From NCBI RefSeq assembly GCF_000568405.1, contig NZ_ARZY01000047.1, forward strand, positions 1-35,545: a DNA stretch of 35,545 bases. Reading direction: 5' to 3'. The notes beneath the pieces are model-generated. The model searched no databases, was not told where the DNA came from, and saw only the letters and a list, made by a program, of their open reading frames with translations. Shown one piece after another: positions 8,123 to 16,818 of this stretch. The translations under genes and the position numbers were made by a program. Position 1 is the stretch's first letter; every line of letters begins with the position of its first letter. The stretch comes from Catenovulum agarivorans DS-2. GTDB taxonomy: Bacteria; Pseudomonadota; Gammaproteobacteria; Enterobacterales; Alteromonadaceae.

Positions 8123-10573
8123 TTACAGTGGCTGCACAACTGTATAGACACCTTTAATATTTTGCGTTCTAAACTCAATAGTTGCCGGTTTATCTCCAGG
8201 CTTAAATTCAATTGATGCAACACCATTTGCCATTTGAATTCCATTAGTTCTGCCCGGTACACCATAGTTTTCATACAGATAACCATTTCCTTCCATCGAA
8301 GAAAAATGCGCTTTTTCTGAATAATCGATCACTCGATTACCATCTGCATCTCTAGCCTCGGCTGTGATCAATACATTGCCGTTTTCAAGTTTAGTTTGAG
8401 TTAATTTTATGTGGTCGTATTTGCCATGCTTGCCAACGACATAAGTAACTTGCAACTCATCTTTTGCCACTGTTTTACCTTTGCTATAGCCTTTTACTTC
8501 CAACTTGTTTATGCCGCTTTTAAAAGGGGTTTGCCAAACTAAACCGCCAGCAGGAAACTTAGTTGGATCTTTAGTGATTTTTCCTAAGCTTTCACCATTT
8601 AGCCAAAGCTCAGCCGATTCGGTGTTACAATACACGCTGACAGGTCGACCTTCTTTGGGTCCATTTCTGTGCGTCCATGTTTTTGATTCTATATAGCAAA
8701 ATGGTTCTTTTGCCCAGTAACTCTTAAACACATAATAAGCATCTTTAGGTTTGCCAGATGCATCAACTAAACCTTTTTGGTTCATGTAGGGTATTGGGTT
8801 TAGCGGTCGTAAAGGTGTACCAAAATCTTTAAAAGCCCATTGAGCATTACCAGCAAAACCAGCGGTCGATTCTGAAACCTTTAAGTGCCAATCAAATAGA
8901 TCAACCATATAGGATTCATTCCAGTCTGAGTCTTTAGCAACGCTTTTTACCACAGCTTGGTTCATTGCTTCCTCTACAGATACCTGCGCATCTAAAATAC
9001 CGTCTTTAGAAATTGGATTTTCTACATGACGTCCAACATGGCTAGAGCCGCCATATTCCATGTGCAAAAATGCCGGATATTTTTTCATTGAATCTTTTAT
9101 CGCCACTTCATATTGACCATAAGCGCCGCCATACCATCCAGCCCAAATTGAAGGAGAAAATGCATCAACCACATGCGCACCTGGGTAATACTTACGTATT
9201 GTGGTCATGCGAGTTGGATCTAACGCTTTAACCAACTGATTTAACTTAGTTAGATAAGGTAAGACGATTTCTTCTCGGCCACCTCCTGGAAAATCTTCTT
9301 CCCAATATATTTCATTGCCCAATGACCAAAATGCAATGCTTGGATGGTTGCGGTTTTGTTTGATTTGTTGACGCAATAAACGTTCGGTGTTTTGTTCCCA
9401 CTCGACTCCACCTTTACCACCGCGGCACCAAGGCAACTCATCCCATAAAATTAAACCGAGCTCATTCGCCGCTTTATATACTTCGGGATCTTGTGGATAG
9501 TGCGCCAAACGGACAAAGTTAGCGCCCATTTCTTTGATCATTTGCATATCTTTACGATGTTGCTCATTCGGTAAAGCAGCACCAAAACCAGAATGCTCTT
9601 CATGTCTATGTGTACCACGGATTAACACTGGTTCACCATTTACAAAAAAGCCTTGATGAGGGCGCATTTCAAACCAACGATAACCAATCACTTCAGTTTG
9701 ACTATGTACCCGTTTACCTTCGTCTAATAAATCGACTTGTACCTGATATAGGTTAGGTGCATCTGGCGACCACAACATTGGTTCAATCACTGGCGCCAAC
9801 GCGATTTCGACAAGCTGCTTTTGCTTGACTTGCACGGTTTGCTGTTGAACGATTTGTTTATTTGGGTCAAGCAATTTCAGTTGCACTTGCAACGCTTGGC
9901 GTTGTGATACTTGATTAAGCTCAATCTTAACTTGTGTTGTTGCAGATGCCTTGCTGACTTGCGGGATATCAATTTGCACATCGTCAATATAGGTTGTTGG
10001 TAGGTGTTTAATCCACACATCGCGCGTAATACCGCCATGCAAAAAGAAGTCAGCTTTTTGTGACGGAATTAAATTTGGATTGTATGCATTGCTCACCCTG
10101 ACTAATAATTGGTTATCTCCGTCAGTTAAATATTTTGAAATATTAAATTCAAAACCCAAATAACCACCCACATGCTGGCCAACATGCTGGCCATTAACAT
10201 ATAGGTCAGTTTCAAAATTTGCACCTTCAAAATAAATTATCGTATTGGCAGCTTGCTCTTGGTTGACTACCAAATTTCTTTTATACCAACTTGCGCTGCG
10301 ACGATACCCTGGTATTGCATCAATACTATCGTGCACATTCCATGAATGAGGCAAATCAACTACTTGCCAGTCTGTTTGTTTCAACGCTAGTTTTGCGTTT
10401 TCAGTATTGTTTTCTAAATACTGCCAATCATGGTTAATTAACAGTTGCTGTCCTGCGCTTGTGTGTAAAGGCTGAGCAGCTTGAGTGTGTATAGTTATTG
10501 CACTAAATAAAGCTAGACCGATTGCCGCAGCTGTCTGCGCAGCCTTTAATCGAATGAATCTAGTAAACTTCAT
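8123..10573 (-). CDS. Secreted GH2 family glycosidase (beta-glucuronidase or beta-galactosidase type)
   Basis: A retaining GH2 glycosidase of 816 residues. The start is set at ATG 10573: GAGGA lies about 9 nt upstream and a good signal peptide follows (KFTRFIRLK, then a hydrophobic stretch, cleavage near TQA-AQ at about 32). An upstream start at 10645 would translate through promoter and operator sequence. The sugar-binding and immunoglobulin-like domains occupy about 40-300. The TIM barrel follows, with acid/base N420-E421 (SLGNEIYWEE) and nucleophile E506 (LHMEYGG). A later MNQKG carries an N-x-K pattern seen in beta-glucuronidases but also in other GH2 enzymes, so it does not settle the substrate. 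Context favours glucuronic acid release. The gene is preceded by a promoter between two inverted operator copies. Confidence 0.85.
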   Translation of the reverse strand: MKFTRFIRLKAAQTAAAIGLALFSAITIHTQAAQPLHTSAGQQLLINHDWQYLENNTENAKLALKQTDWQVVDLPHSWNVHDSIDAIPGYRRSASWYKRNLVVNQEQAANTIIYFEGANFETDLYVNGQHVGQHVGGYLGFEFNISKYLTDGDNQLLVRVSNAYNPNLIPSQKADFFLHGGITRDVWIKHLPTTYIDDVQIDIPQVSKASATTQVKIELNQVSQRQALQVQLKLLDPNKQIVQQQTVQVKQKQLVEIALAPVIEPMLWSPDAPNLYQVQVDLLDEGKRVHSQTEVIGYRWFEMRPHQGFFVNGEPVLIRGTHRHEEHSGFGAALPNEQHRKDMQMIKEMGANFVRLAHYPQDPEVYKAANELGLILWDELPWCRGGKGGVEWEQNTERLLRQQIKQNRNHPSIAFWSLGNEIYWEEDFPGGGREEIVLPYLTKLNQLVKALDPTRMTTIRKYYPGAHVVDAFSPSIWAGWYGGAYGQYEVAIKDSMKKYPAFLHMEYGGSSHVGRHVENPISKDGILDAQVSVEEAMNQAVVKSVAKDSDWNESYMVDLFDWHLKVSESTAGFAGNAQWAFKDFGTPLRPLNPIPYMNQKGLVDASGKPKDAYYVFKSYWAKEPFCYIESKTWTHRNGPKEGRPVSVYCNTESAELWLNGESLGKITKDPTKFPAGGLVWQTPFKSGINKLEVKGYSKGKTVAKDELQVTYVVGKHGKYDHIKLTQTKLENGNVLITAEARDADGNRVIDYSEKAHFSSMEGNGYLYENYGVPGRTNGIQMANGVASIEFKPGDKPATIEFRTQNIKGVYTVVQPL

Positions 10574-10593
10574 AATTGTAGTCCTCAGTTTAA

Positions 10594-10607
10594 TTGGCCT
10601 TACCACC
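10594..10607 (+). promoter_or_regulatory. Operator-like site A at the GH2 promoter
   Basis: TTGGCCTTACCACC, containing the shared core TGGCCTTACCA. The core has the TGG-N5-CCA form of GntR/FadR-type operators. It lies just downstream of the predicted transcription start of the GH2 gene, the usual position for a repressor site. Its exact 14-bp inverted copy is at 10667-10680. Confidence 0.65.
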
Positions 10608-10616
10608 AAACCACAA

Positions 10617-10645
10617 AGAATAACTTTAGTCACAGACTGAGTCAA
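10617..10645 (-). promoter_or_regulatory. Sigma70-like promoter of the GH2 gene
   Basis: On the minus strand TTGACT (10640-10645), a 17-bp spacer, then TATTCT (10617-10622). The start of transcription would fall near 10610, about 37 nt before the GH2 start codon. The promoter lies between the two inverted operator copies. Confidence 0.55.
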
Positions 10646-10666
10646 TACAATAAAGAAAAAGAGGTA

Positions 10667-10680
10667 GGTGGTAAGGCCAA
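10667..10680 (-). promoter_or_regulatory. Operator-like site B, inverted copy
   Basis: GGTGGTAAGGCCAA, the perfect inverse of site A. The two copies are 73 bp apart centre to centre, close to seven helical turns, so a dimeric or tetrameric repressor could bridge them by looping. It also lies before the divergent YgjV-like gene. Confidence 0.65.
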
Positions 10681-10787
10681 AAGATCTATCAATCTATAAA
10701 AGTTCATATATGGACATATCTACAAAGGTATTAGTCTTGTTTTTAATTTATACTGCTGCCCCGAGCGAATTGACTGTAAACACGAAT

Positions 10788-11306
10788 ATGATGTTAGATT
10801 TCAACATAGCCCAAGCTTTCGGCATATTAAGCTTTATGATCGGCGCTTGTGCATTTTTACAAAAAAATGATCAGCACCTTAAAGTTTATTTATGTTTTTT
10901 ATTTGGCTGCCAAACTACTCATTTTTATTTATTGGGCGCTTATACAGCGGTAGCCGCAAACGCATTAAGTTTAATTCGTACAATTATTTCGGTTCGTTAT
11001 TCAAAAGCTTGGTTAGGTATTGTATTTATTTGTGCAAATGTATTTTGGGGCGTACTTTTATATACTACTCCCATCAGTTTGCTAGCAATTGCTGGGGCAT
11101 GCTTTGGTACTTACGCAGTATTCTTTTTGCAAGGCATACCAATGCGCATCGCTTTTATTTTGGGGGCGGTTAGCTGGTTAACACACAATTTATTTGTACA
11201 ATCGGTTGGGGCGACCTTGTTGGAGATAATGGTGATTATAACCAATTTAATCACCATATATCGTTTGTACAATGACAACAAATCTGTGCCTGTGATTACA
11301 CAGTAA
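10788..11306 (+). CDS. YgjV-family inner membrane protein
   Basis: A small hydrophobic protein with about five or six membrane segments, matching the YgjV family (function unknown). The recognisable N-terminal block is [22 protein letters not shown] followed by a central [10 protein letters not shown]. From ATG 10788 the protein has 172 residues, close to the E. coli member. The frame stays open back to a GTG at 10668, but that codon overlaps operator site B. ATG 10710 is another possibility. No start has a convincing ribosome binding site, so the N-terminus is uncertain. The 3' end overlaps the convergent MCP gene by 11 bp. I see no link to sugar metabolism apart from the shared divergent promoter region with the GH2 gene. 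Confidence 0.75.
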   Translation: MMLDFNIAQAFGILSFMIGACAFLQKNDQHLKVYLCFLFGCQTTHFYLLGAYTAVAANALSLIRTIISVRYSKAWLGIVFICANVFWGVLLYTTPISLLAIAGACFGTYAVFFLQGIPMRIAFILGAVSWLTHNLFVQSVGATLLEIMVIITNLITIYRLYNDNKSVPVITQ

Positions 11307-12987
11307 AGTTGTCCATCTCGCGATTTAACGCGGTTGCGTTGTCTTTAAGGTTTTGACTGGTACCAGCGACGCTTTTCACTTCGTCTTCCGTTTGACCAGT
11401 TAAATCACACAAAGCATGTAGGTTTTTATTTAAATCTTCGGTAACACTCATTTGCTGCGATGCTGCGGTTGCAACAACTGAGTTGACTTCGTTAATCACT
11501 TCTATTGACTCATTTACTTTTTCTAACGAGTGACTAGAGGCTTCAGCAACTTCTTGTGCTTCAACACTGGAGCGTTTACTGATTTCCATTGCTGCCACTG
11601 CATTTTGCGCACCCGTCTGTAATTTCTCAATCATTACCTTAATTTCTTCGGTACTGTTTTGTGTGCGGCTAGCTAGCGTGCGGACTTCATCTGCAACCAC
11701 GGCAAAACCACGCCCCTGTTCCCCAGCCCTTGCCGCCTCAATTGCAGCATTAAGCGCCAACAAGTTCGTTTGTTCCGCTATTTGTTGAATCACTTGCAAT
11801 ACTGAGCCAATCGAATCTGTTTCCCGTTCTAATTCATTCATTGCATGAGATGATTTGTTGATATCTAAATTGAGTTGCTGCAACTTATCTACTGCATCTT
11901 TCAACGCTTGAGCGGTTTTTCTCGATTCATCGTTGGCAACATGTGCGGCTTCAGCCGCTTTGTTACCATTGTTGGTGATCTCCTGTGCGCTGGCGACCAT
12001 TTCATAGATAACTTGGGTTAGGTATTCGGTTTTTATTCGCTGCTCTTGCACTAAATTTAAGCTAGTTTGTGATGACTGATCTAGTGATAAAGTTGAATTA
12101 TTAATGGTGGCCGCTTCTTGGCTGACAATCGTGACAATTCGGCGAATTTTTTCCGAAAAATCATTAAATGAACTGGCACAGCGGCCGACTTCGTCGTCTG
12201 TTTCAACTTTAAGCCTGTGGGTTAAATCACCATCGCCATGCGCAATATCTTGCAGTGCTTCGTTCATATTATCTAAAGGTTGCAATGCTTTTCGTATGAG
12301 CACCACTGACATAACTAAAGACAAAATTAATACGGTCGCACTCGCGATAACCGTTTTGCTAAGCAAACGCTCAAGCGTCATGTCAAAAGTATTAATTTTC
12401 TTCTGTACCGCAACTTCAATATCATCGATAAAATAGCCTGTTCCAAGCAGCCACTCATAGCCAGGAATATTTTGCGCATAGGCTAACTTGGGCGCTTGCT
12501 CTTTATCACCAAGCTTTTTAAAAGCGGTATATTGAACAAAATCACCTCCTCTTTTGGCGGCGTCGCGCATGTCGTGAAGTGGATGTTTTCCGCCTGGATG
12601 TTTGCTTGGATCAATATTAAGTTTTTTGGGCGGACGCGGACCTACACGACCATTGGCTATCGCATACATATCATAACTGTTTATAAAAAAGTATGTGCCT
12701 TCACCAAAATTAAAATTGTATACAAAATTGACAATTGCCTGATCGCGCTGCTCCGAAGGGGGCTGTTGCAAGGTTTCTTTCATTGCCGACAAACCAAGCA
12801 ATACTAAAGACTTAAGCTCATTTTTTTTCTGCGCCAACAAGGTTTCGCGCTCAGCTTTAACTTGTTCTTGCTTAAACGATTCCATCTCATTAACAATGCT
12901 CCATGTCAAAACAAAAGCGATAACAATTAGTGGCACTGCACAAATCATTAATAGCTTACTTTTTAGTAGTTTTAATTTTTTTAACAT
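11296..12987 (-). CDS. Methyl-accepting chemotaxis protein with a Cache sensor
   Basis: A membrane chemoreceptor of 563 residues. The ATG at 12987 is chosen over a TTG at 13020 because GGA lies upstream and it leads directly into the first membrane segment (about 13-32). The periplasmic part, about 35-208, has the single-Cache pattern ([18 protein letters not shown], then [20 protein letters not shown]). A second membrane segment (about 211-232), a HAMP domain (233-285) and a long coiled-coil signalling domain follow. Its tip, about 404-440, is the conserved hairpin [19 protein letters not shown]. It has no adapter-docking pentapeptide at the C-terminus. It ends a minus-strand group with the lactonase and binding protein, so its ligand may be a uronate or breakdown product; that is only inferred from position. 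Confidence 0.9.
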   Translation of the reverse strand: MLKKLKLLKSKLLMICAVPLIVIAFVLTWSIVNEMESFKQEQVKAERETLLAQKKNELKSLVLLGLSAMKETLQQPPSEQRDQAIVNFVYNFNFGEGTYFFINSYDMYAIANGRVGPRPPKKLNIDPSKHPGGKHPLHDMRDAAKRGGDFVQYTAFKKLGDKEQAPKLAYAQNIPGYEWLLGTGYFIDDIEVAVQKKINTFDMTLERLLSKTVIASATVLILSLVMSVVLIRKALQPLDNMNEALQDIAHGDGDLTHRLKVETDDEVGRCASSFNDFSEKIRRIVTIVSQEAATINNSTLSLDQSSQTSLNLVQEQRIKTEYLTQVIYEMVASAQEITNNGNKAAEAAHVANDESRKTAQALKDAVDKLQQLNLDINKSSHAMNELERETDSIGSVLQVIQQIAEQTNLLALNAAIEAARAGEQGRGFAVVADEVRTLASRTQNSTEEIKVMIEKLQTGAQNAVAAMEISKRSSVEAQEVAEASSHSLEKVNESIEVINEVNSVVATAASQQMSVTEDLNKNLHALCDLTGQTEDEVKSVAGTSQNLKDNATALNREMDNFTV

Positions 12988-13120
12988 AGGTTTTTTCCAA
13001 CAGACTAATGGAGAGATCAACAGCTAATTGAGTTAAAGCATAGACAACAAATTGACTCGTCACCAATAAAGTAACAACTTTTTTGCATTTTCAATCAAAT
13101 CAAGTTCAATTGTGAACAGT

Positions 13121-14230
13121 CTAGTACACAACCGCCATAGGGGTAGGTATGCTGTACACTGGTTTATTGAAGGTTAAGGCGCCAGTTTGCACATTAACTT
13201 TAAAAATGGCGACGGTACTGCTTTCTTTTGCTAAAACAAGCGCCCATTTGCCTGAGGAATCAAAATTGATATGTCGCGAAATACTTCCGCGCACTGGCTC
13301 GTGTTCAACAAAATCTAACGTTCCGTTTGACGAATTAACATTAAATACCGACACTTGATCAAACCCTCGATTGACTAGATACAAAAATTGACCAGTTGGG
13401 TGCAGCTTAATGTCTGAAACATTAAACCAAGCTTCGTGCTGCAACTCAGGCAAAGGTTTGGTAGAAGTTAAATAGCTCAATTTCCCACCGTTTTGGCTAA
13501 CCTTATACAGACTAACCCGTGCGCGTAATTCATCACTTACATACGCTAAATCAAAAGCTTGATTAAAGGCAATATGCCTTGGGCCAGAACCCGCTGGCGC
13601 AGGTGCTTTTTGCACAAGATTAACCGTATTATTGTGTGGATTTATTTGATATACCCATATGTGATCAGAGCCTAGGTCAGCAAAATAAGCAAAATGACCA
13701 TTGGGAGAAAACCCTGACCAATGCGGATGTGGTGCTTTTTGTCGGCTATGGACACTCGCTCCAATGTGCTGATTTTGATAGCGCACAGACACCTGTTGGC
13801 CATTTTGAGTTAATTGATAAATTCCAATGTAAGAGGATTTGTAATAGGCCGCGGCTAAATTGTTTCCTTGATTATCAACCGAAATGTGCACAATACCCTC
13901 GGGTAAGCCGTCTAAGCTACTTAAATGCTGTAAATGGCCGTCTTGGATAATACGATAGGTATGAATACGACTACTTGCTTGCAATCGCTCGGCTAAATAA
14001 ACAATATTAAATTCAGGGTGTTTGGCAATGAAATAACCATTGTGTTTGTCTTCTACCTGTTTAATATCAGTTAGTTTGCCAGTATCTTGGTTAAATTTAG
14101 CAGCATAAATGCCAGCATCTAACGCTGCTACCCAAAGGTAGCCGCTGCTAGACGATTTTGTTTCGGCTTTGACTTGCGGATTGAACGCTAAAATAAACGT
14201 GCACAACAAGGTTATTATTATTTTTATCAC
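13121..14230 (-). CDS. Secreted beta-propeller lactonase (6-phosphogluconolactonase-like)
   Basis: A 369-residue protein of the seven-bladed propeller lactonase family (Pgl/YbhE-like). Repeated blocks such as GYFIAKHPEFNIVYLAE, PHPHWSGFSPNGHFAYFADLGSDHIWVYQ, GSGPRHIAFN and DIKLHPTGQFLYLVNRG are the propeller blades. The GTG start has AAGGA about 9 nt upstream. Unlike cytosolic E. coli Pgl it carries a signal peptide (IKIIITLLCTFILAF, cleavage near VKA-ET), so it acts outside the inner membrane and cannot use a phosphorylated intermediate in the cytoplasm. A sugar-acid lactone such as an aldonolactone or uronolactone is a reasonable but untested substrate. It lies 21 bp after the binding-protein gene, suggesting one transcript. 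Confidence 0.8.
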   Translation of the reverse strand: MIKIIITLLCTFILAFNPQVKAETKSSSSGYLWVAALDAGIYAAKFNQDTGKLTDIKQVEDKHNGYFIAKHPEFNIVYLAERLQASSRIHTYRIIQDGHLQHLSSLDGLPEGIVHISVDNQGNNLAAAYYKSSYIGIYQLTQNGQQVSVRYQNQHIGASVHSRQKAPHPHWSGFSPNGHFAYFADLGSDHIWVYQINPHNNTVNLVQKAPAPAGSGPRHIAFNQAFDLAYVSDELRARVSLYKVSQNGGKLSYLTSTKPLPELQHEAWFNVSDIKLHPTGQFLYLVNRGFDQVSVFNVNSSNGTLDFVEHEPVRGSISRHINFDSSGKWALVLAKESSTVAIFKVNVQTGALTFNKPVYSIPTPMAVVY

Positions 14231-14251
14231 CCAGAGATTTCCTTAATTCGG

Positions 14252-15139
14252 TTATTGTAAATATTGACTAAAATCGACCCACAACTTTTTGTTAGACAAC
14301 GGTGTCGCTTTCGGCAAAATGGGATTGTTAATCGGAATGACTTTCCATTTGTATTGGCTAATAATCTTTAACGTATCTTGATACTGACTTGTCGTTTTAA
14401 AATAAGCATCAAACTCGCCGCTATCTATCGCATTAAGCATGCCTTCTTCAATTTTCACCGCTAATTTGGGATTAGATTTGCTGACAAAAGGATAAACCGC
14501 CGTCGGCAAATGTAATAATAAGGTTTTTTCCAGCGCCAACGGTAAATTCGAATATTTTTTTAACTCAGGGGCAATTTCCATCACCCCCCGTGGAATATAA
14601 TCGAAACGCCCGCCCTCAAGCATAGGATACAAATTGGTCGCTTTGGTGGTTAATACTGAATTGATATTCTCTGCTTTAAATACCTTAGTTGTTGTCCAAA
14701 AACGCCCGACACCACCTTTTAGCTGTCTAAACTGTTGAAAGTCATTCACATCTGCGAAACGAGATTCATTGCCTTGGCGTATCATTAAAACTCGATAACT
14801 CATTAACCCTTTAAACATAGGGACACGCACAGGGATAAATCTATCTTCAAGTTCTTGGCTAGTGTTCAGCCACATCACATCGATGTCACCTCTATCCATT
14901 TGGGTAAAGGCTTGCTCACGAGATAACTTGTCGGTCACAGCATTAAGTGTAACGCCTTGCATATCCACATTGGCTAAAGCCATCTGCAAAATGCGCTTGT
15001 TATACTCTTGCAGCGCAACTTCTTCTATGTAGTAGTTAATCGTTTGGGCGTGAATTTGGTTGAAAAAAGCAACATAAATAAACGCGAATACTGCGGCCAA
15101 AAACCCTCGTTTAGTTTTAACAACTTGTGGTAACGCCAT
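14252..15139 (-). CDS. Solo periplasmic solute-binding protein (SBP_bac_3-like)
   Basis: A 295-residue secreted protein with a signal peptide (cleavage near IHA-QT, about 31) and a two-lobed bacterial solute-binding pattern: GDIDVMWLN in the first half, VGRFWTTTKVF at the hinge, and GRFDYIPRGVMEI in the second lobe. No permease or ATPase lies nearby. A paralogue with the same order of blocks (DRFDYFPRGVNEI) is encoded at 27493-28326, on the other side of the uronate operon. Solo proteins of this type sometimes deliver ligands to sensors rather than transporters, and an MCP follows two genes downstream. Ligand unknown. Confidence 0.75.
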   Translation of the reverse strand: MALPQVVKTKRGFLAAVFAFIYVAFFNQIHAQTINYYIEEVALQEYNKRILQMALANVDMQGVTLNAVTDKLSREQAFTQMDRGDIDVMWLNTSQELEDRFIPVRVPMFKGLMSYRVLMIRQGNESRFADVNDFQQFRQLKGGVGRFWTTTKVFKAENINSVLTTKATNLYPMLEGGRFDYIPRGVMEIAPELKKYSNLPLALEKTLLLHLPTAVYPFVSKSNPKLAVKIEEGMLNAIDSGEFDAYFKTTSQYQDTLKIISQYKWKVIPINNPILPKATPLSNKKLWVDFSQYLQ

Positions 15140-15280
15140 AGCAACCTCTTAACAAATTTAAATATCAGCTAGCATCCATTCAACGAATCTAATAACCTTG
15201 CACTCTGGTTAATAACTAAAGATAGCACGCAAAAATCAAACACGCTGCCAACCTAAACTAAATGGTTATAGAAATTGGTT

Positions 15281-15934
15281 TTAAGTATATTGGCGGACAA
15301 TTTTCACCGCTGCGGCTGCGGCACCAAAACCGTTATTGATATTGACCGTCATCACTCCAGGCGCACACGACGCCAGCGCACTAGAGAGTGCAGCTTGTCC
15401 ATCGGCAGAAACGCCGTAACCAACCGCAGTGGGCACCGCAATGACGGGAGCTGAAACTAAACCAGCTAGAACACTAAATAATGCGCCTTCCATTCCAGCG
15501 ACTGCAATGATGATCTTGTACTGGCGAATTTGCTCTATGTTATCTAACAAACGCCATAACCCTGCCACCCCTACATCAGCAATCAGCGGCGCTTCGATTC
15601 CATTAAACCTAAGCGTACGCTGAGCTTCAGTTGCAACCGAAACATCTGAAGTACCAGCACACACAATACAAACTTGCTTGCTGGATTGAACAATAGGTTC
15701 TAGATTTGCGATGGCCGTTTTAGAGGTCAGATCATAGTCAAGTTGCTGGCGAATTTCGGGCGACAAGGTAGCCCATTGCTCGCTGGATAACCGTGTCATC
15801 AACAATGCTTTTTGTTCCGCTAGGTTGTGTTCAACAATCGCTTGTAAATCTGAATTAGACTTACCTTGGCAAAAAACGGCTTCTGCCACACCTGTGCGAG
15901 TTTTCCGCTCGGCATCCCAAATAAAATTACTCAT
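15281..15934 (-). CDS. larB: LarB: pyridinium-3,5-biscarboxylate mononucleotide synthase
   Basis: LarB carboxylates and hydrolyses nicotinic acid adenine dinucleotide, the first step in making the nickel-pincer nucleotide (NPN) cofactor of LarA. The 217-residue protein has the PurE-like C-terminal domain: CIVCAGTSDVSVATEAQRT, DVGVAGLWRLL, VAGMEGALFSVLAGLV, VPTAVGYG and a terminal VNINNGFGAA. The N-terminal part with DAERKTRTGVAEAVFCQGKS is also typical. It is slightly shorter than the Lactobacillus protein (about 246). It is the last gene of the operon, starting 2 bp after larE. No terminator was found in the 141 bp that follow. Confidence 0.92.
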   Translation of the reverse strand: MSNFIWDAERKTRTGVAEAVFCQGKSNSDLQAIVEHNLAEQKALLMTRLSSEQWATLSPEIRQQLDYDLTSKTAIANLEPIVQSSKQVCIVCAGTSDVSVATEAQRTLRFNGIEAPLIADVGVAGLWRLLDNIEQIRQYKIIIAVAGMEGALFSVLAGLVSAPVIAVPTAVGYGVSADGQAALSSALASCAPGVMTVNINNGFGAAAAAVKIVRQYT

Positions 15935-15936
15935 AC

Positions 15937-16815
15937 TTAACTTACCTGCTTAATTTCTATCTGGGTCCATTGATTTGATTGTTCAGTTAAAAATGCCGAA
16001 CCTTTTTGATATTCGCGCACTTCAACAAAAACGCGTCCTTTAATTAAACAAGCCTGTGTAACTTGTTGAATCACCGCCGACAACAAAGGCTCAGCTGGCA
16101 ATTTGGCCAGTTCTATTACAACCCCATTGTGGGTAATACGACAACGTATATTGTCCAACTTTGGTAGCTTTGAGCGGACTAACCGCTCCATTTCATCGAT
16201 AAACTCAAGATCAGCCACGCTTACGCTAATGCCCGTTTCAATTCTACTGGCTAAACACGGCTGTGCGGGAAGCGCTTGCAAGTCAGTTAATCCAAAATAT
16301 TTAGCCAACTGATAAATTTCGACTTTGCTTATATTTGCTTCGACATACGGGTGATGTACTTTGTGCTCGGCTGCCGCAATTAATCCTGGACGATAATCAC
16401 CAAGGTCGTCCATGTTTGTCCCAGAAAAAATAACGTCGCAGGCATGTTTGCCGATACGCTGATACAAACTGCTCTTACAAAAATAACAGCGATTTACCGG
16501 ATTGCTACGATAATTTGGATTGTCTAATTCCTTGGCATCAACAATGCGTAGGTTCCATTGATGTTTGCTTGAATAAGCTTGAATGCGTTGTAACGCAGAC
16601 TTAGGCACAGCTGGTGAAGCTGCGTGCACAGCATTAACATGACTAGCTGAATAGCGATGTAATACATAAGTAAGCAACATACTATCAACACCGCCACTTA
16701 ACGCGACTGATACAGAGGCAAATTGATTTGCAAACTCAAGCAAATTATTTAGCTTAGCTTGCAACCCTTTGGGCATAAATTTTACGTTTGTTGCAAACAT
16801 ATCATTACCACTCAT
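15937..16815 (-). CDS. larE: LarE: ATP-dependent sulfur insertion enzyme, three-cysteine type
   Basis: LarE activates and thiolates the two carboxylates of the LarB product. The 292-residue protein has the PP-loop SGGVDS (40-45), a GTNMDDLGDYRPG segment (132-144) and the family block PCLASRIETG (186-195). Three cysteines stand out: C110 and C113 in NRCYFC and C187 in PCLASR. Two classes are known: one sacrifices its own single cysteine sulfur, the other holds a [4Fe-4S] cluster on three cysteines and can act repeatedly. This protein has the pattern of the second class. It lies 3 bp after larC and 2 bp before larB. Confidence 0.92.
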   Translation of the reverse strand: MSGNDMFATNVKFMPKGLQAKLNNLLEFANQFASVSVALSGGVDSMLLTYVLHRYSASHVNAVHAASPAVPKSALQRIQAYSSKHQWNLRIVDAKELDNPNYRSNPVNRCYFCKSSLYQRIGKHACDVIFSGTNMDDLGDYRPGLIAAAEHKVHHPYVEANISKVEIYQLAKYFGLTDLQALPAQPCLASRIETGISVSVADLEFIDEMERLVRSKLPKLDNIRCRITHNGVVIELAKLPAEPLLSAVIQQVTQACLIKGRVFVEVREYQKGSAFLTEQSNQWTQIEIKQVS

Positions 16816-16818
16816 TGA

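Noticed and set aside
10668-10787. Upstream GTG start for the YgjV-like protein
   Set aside because: The GTG lies inside operator site B, has no ribosome binding site, and adds 40 residues not expected for the family.
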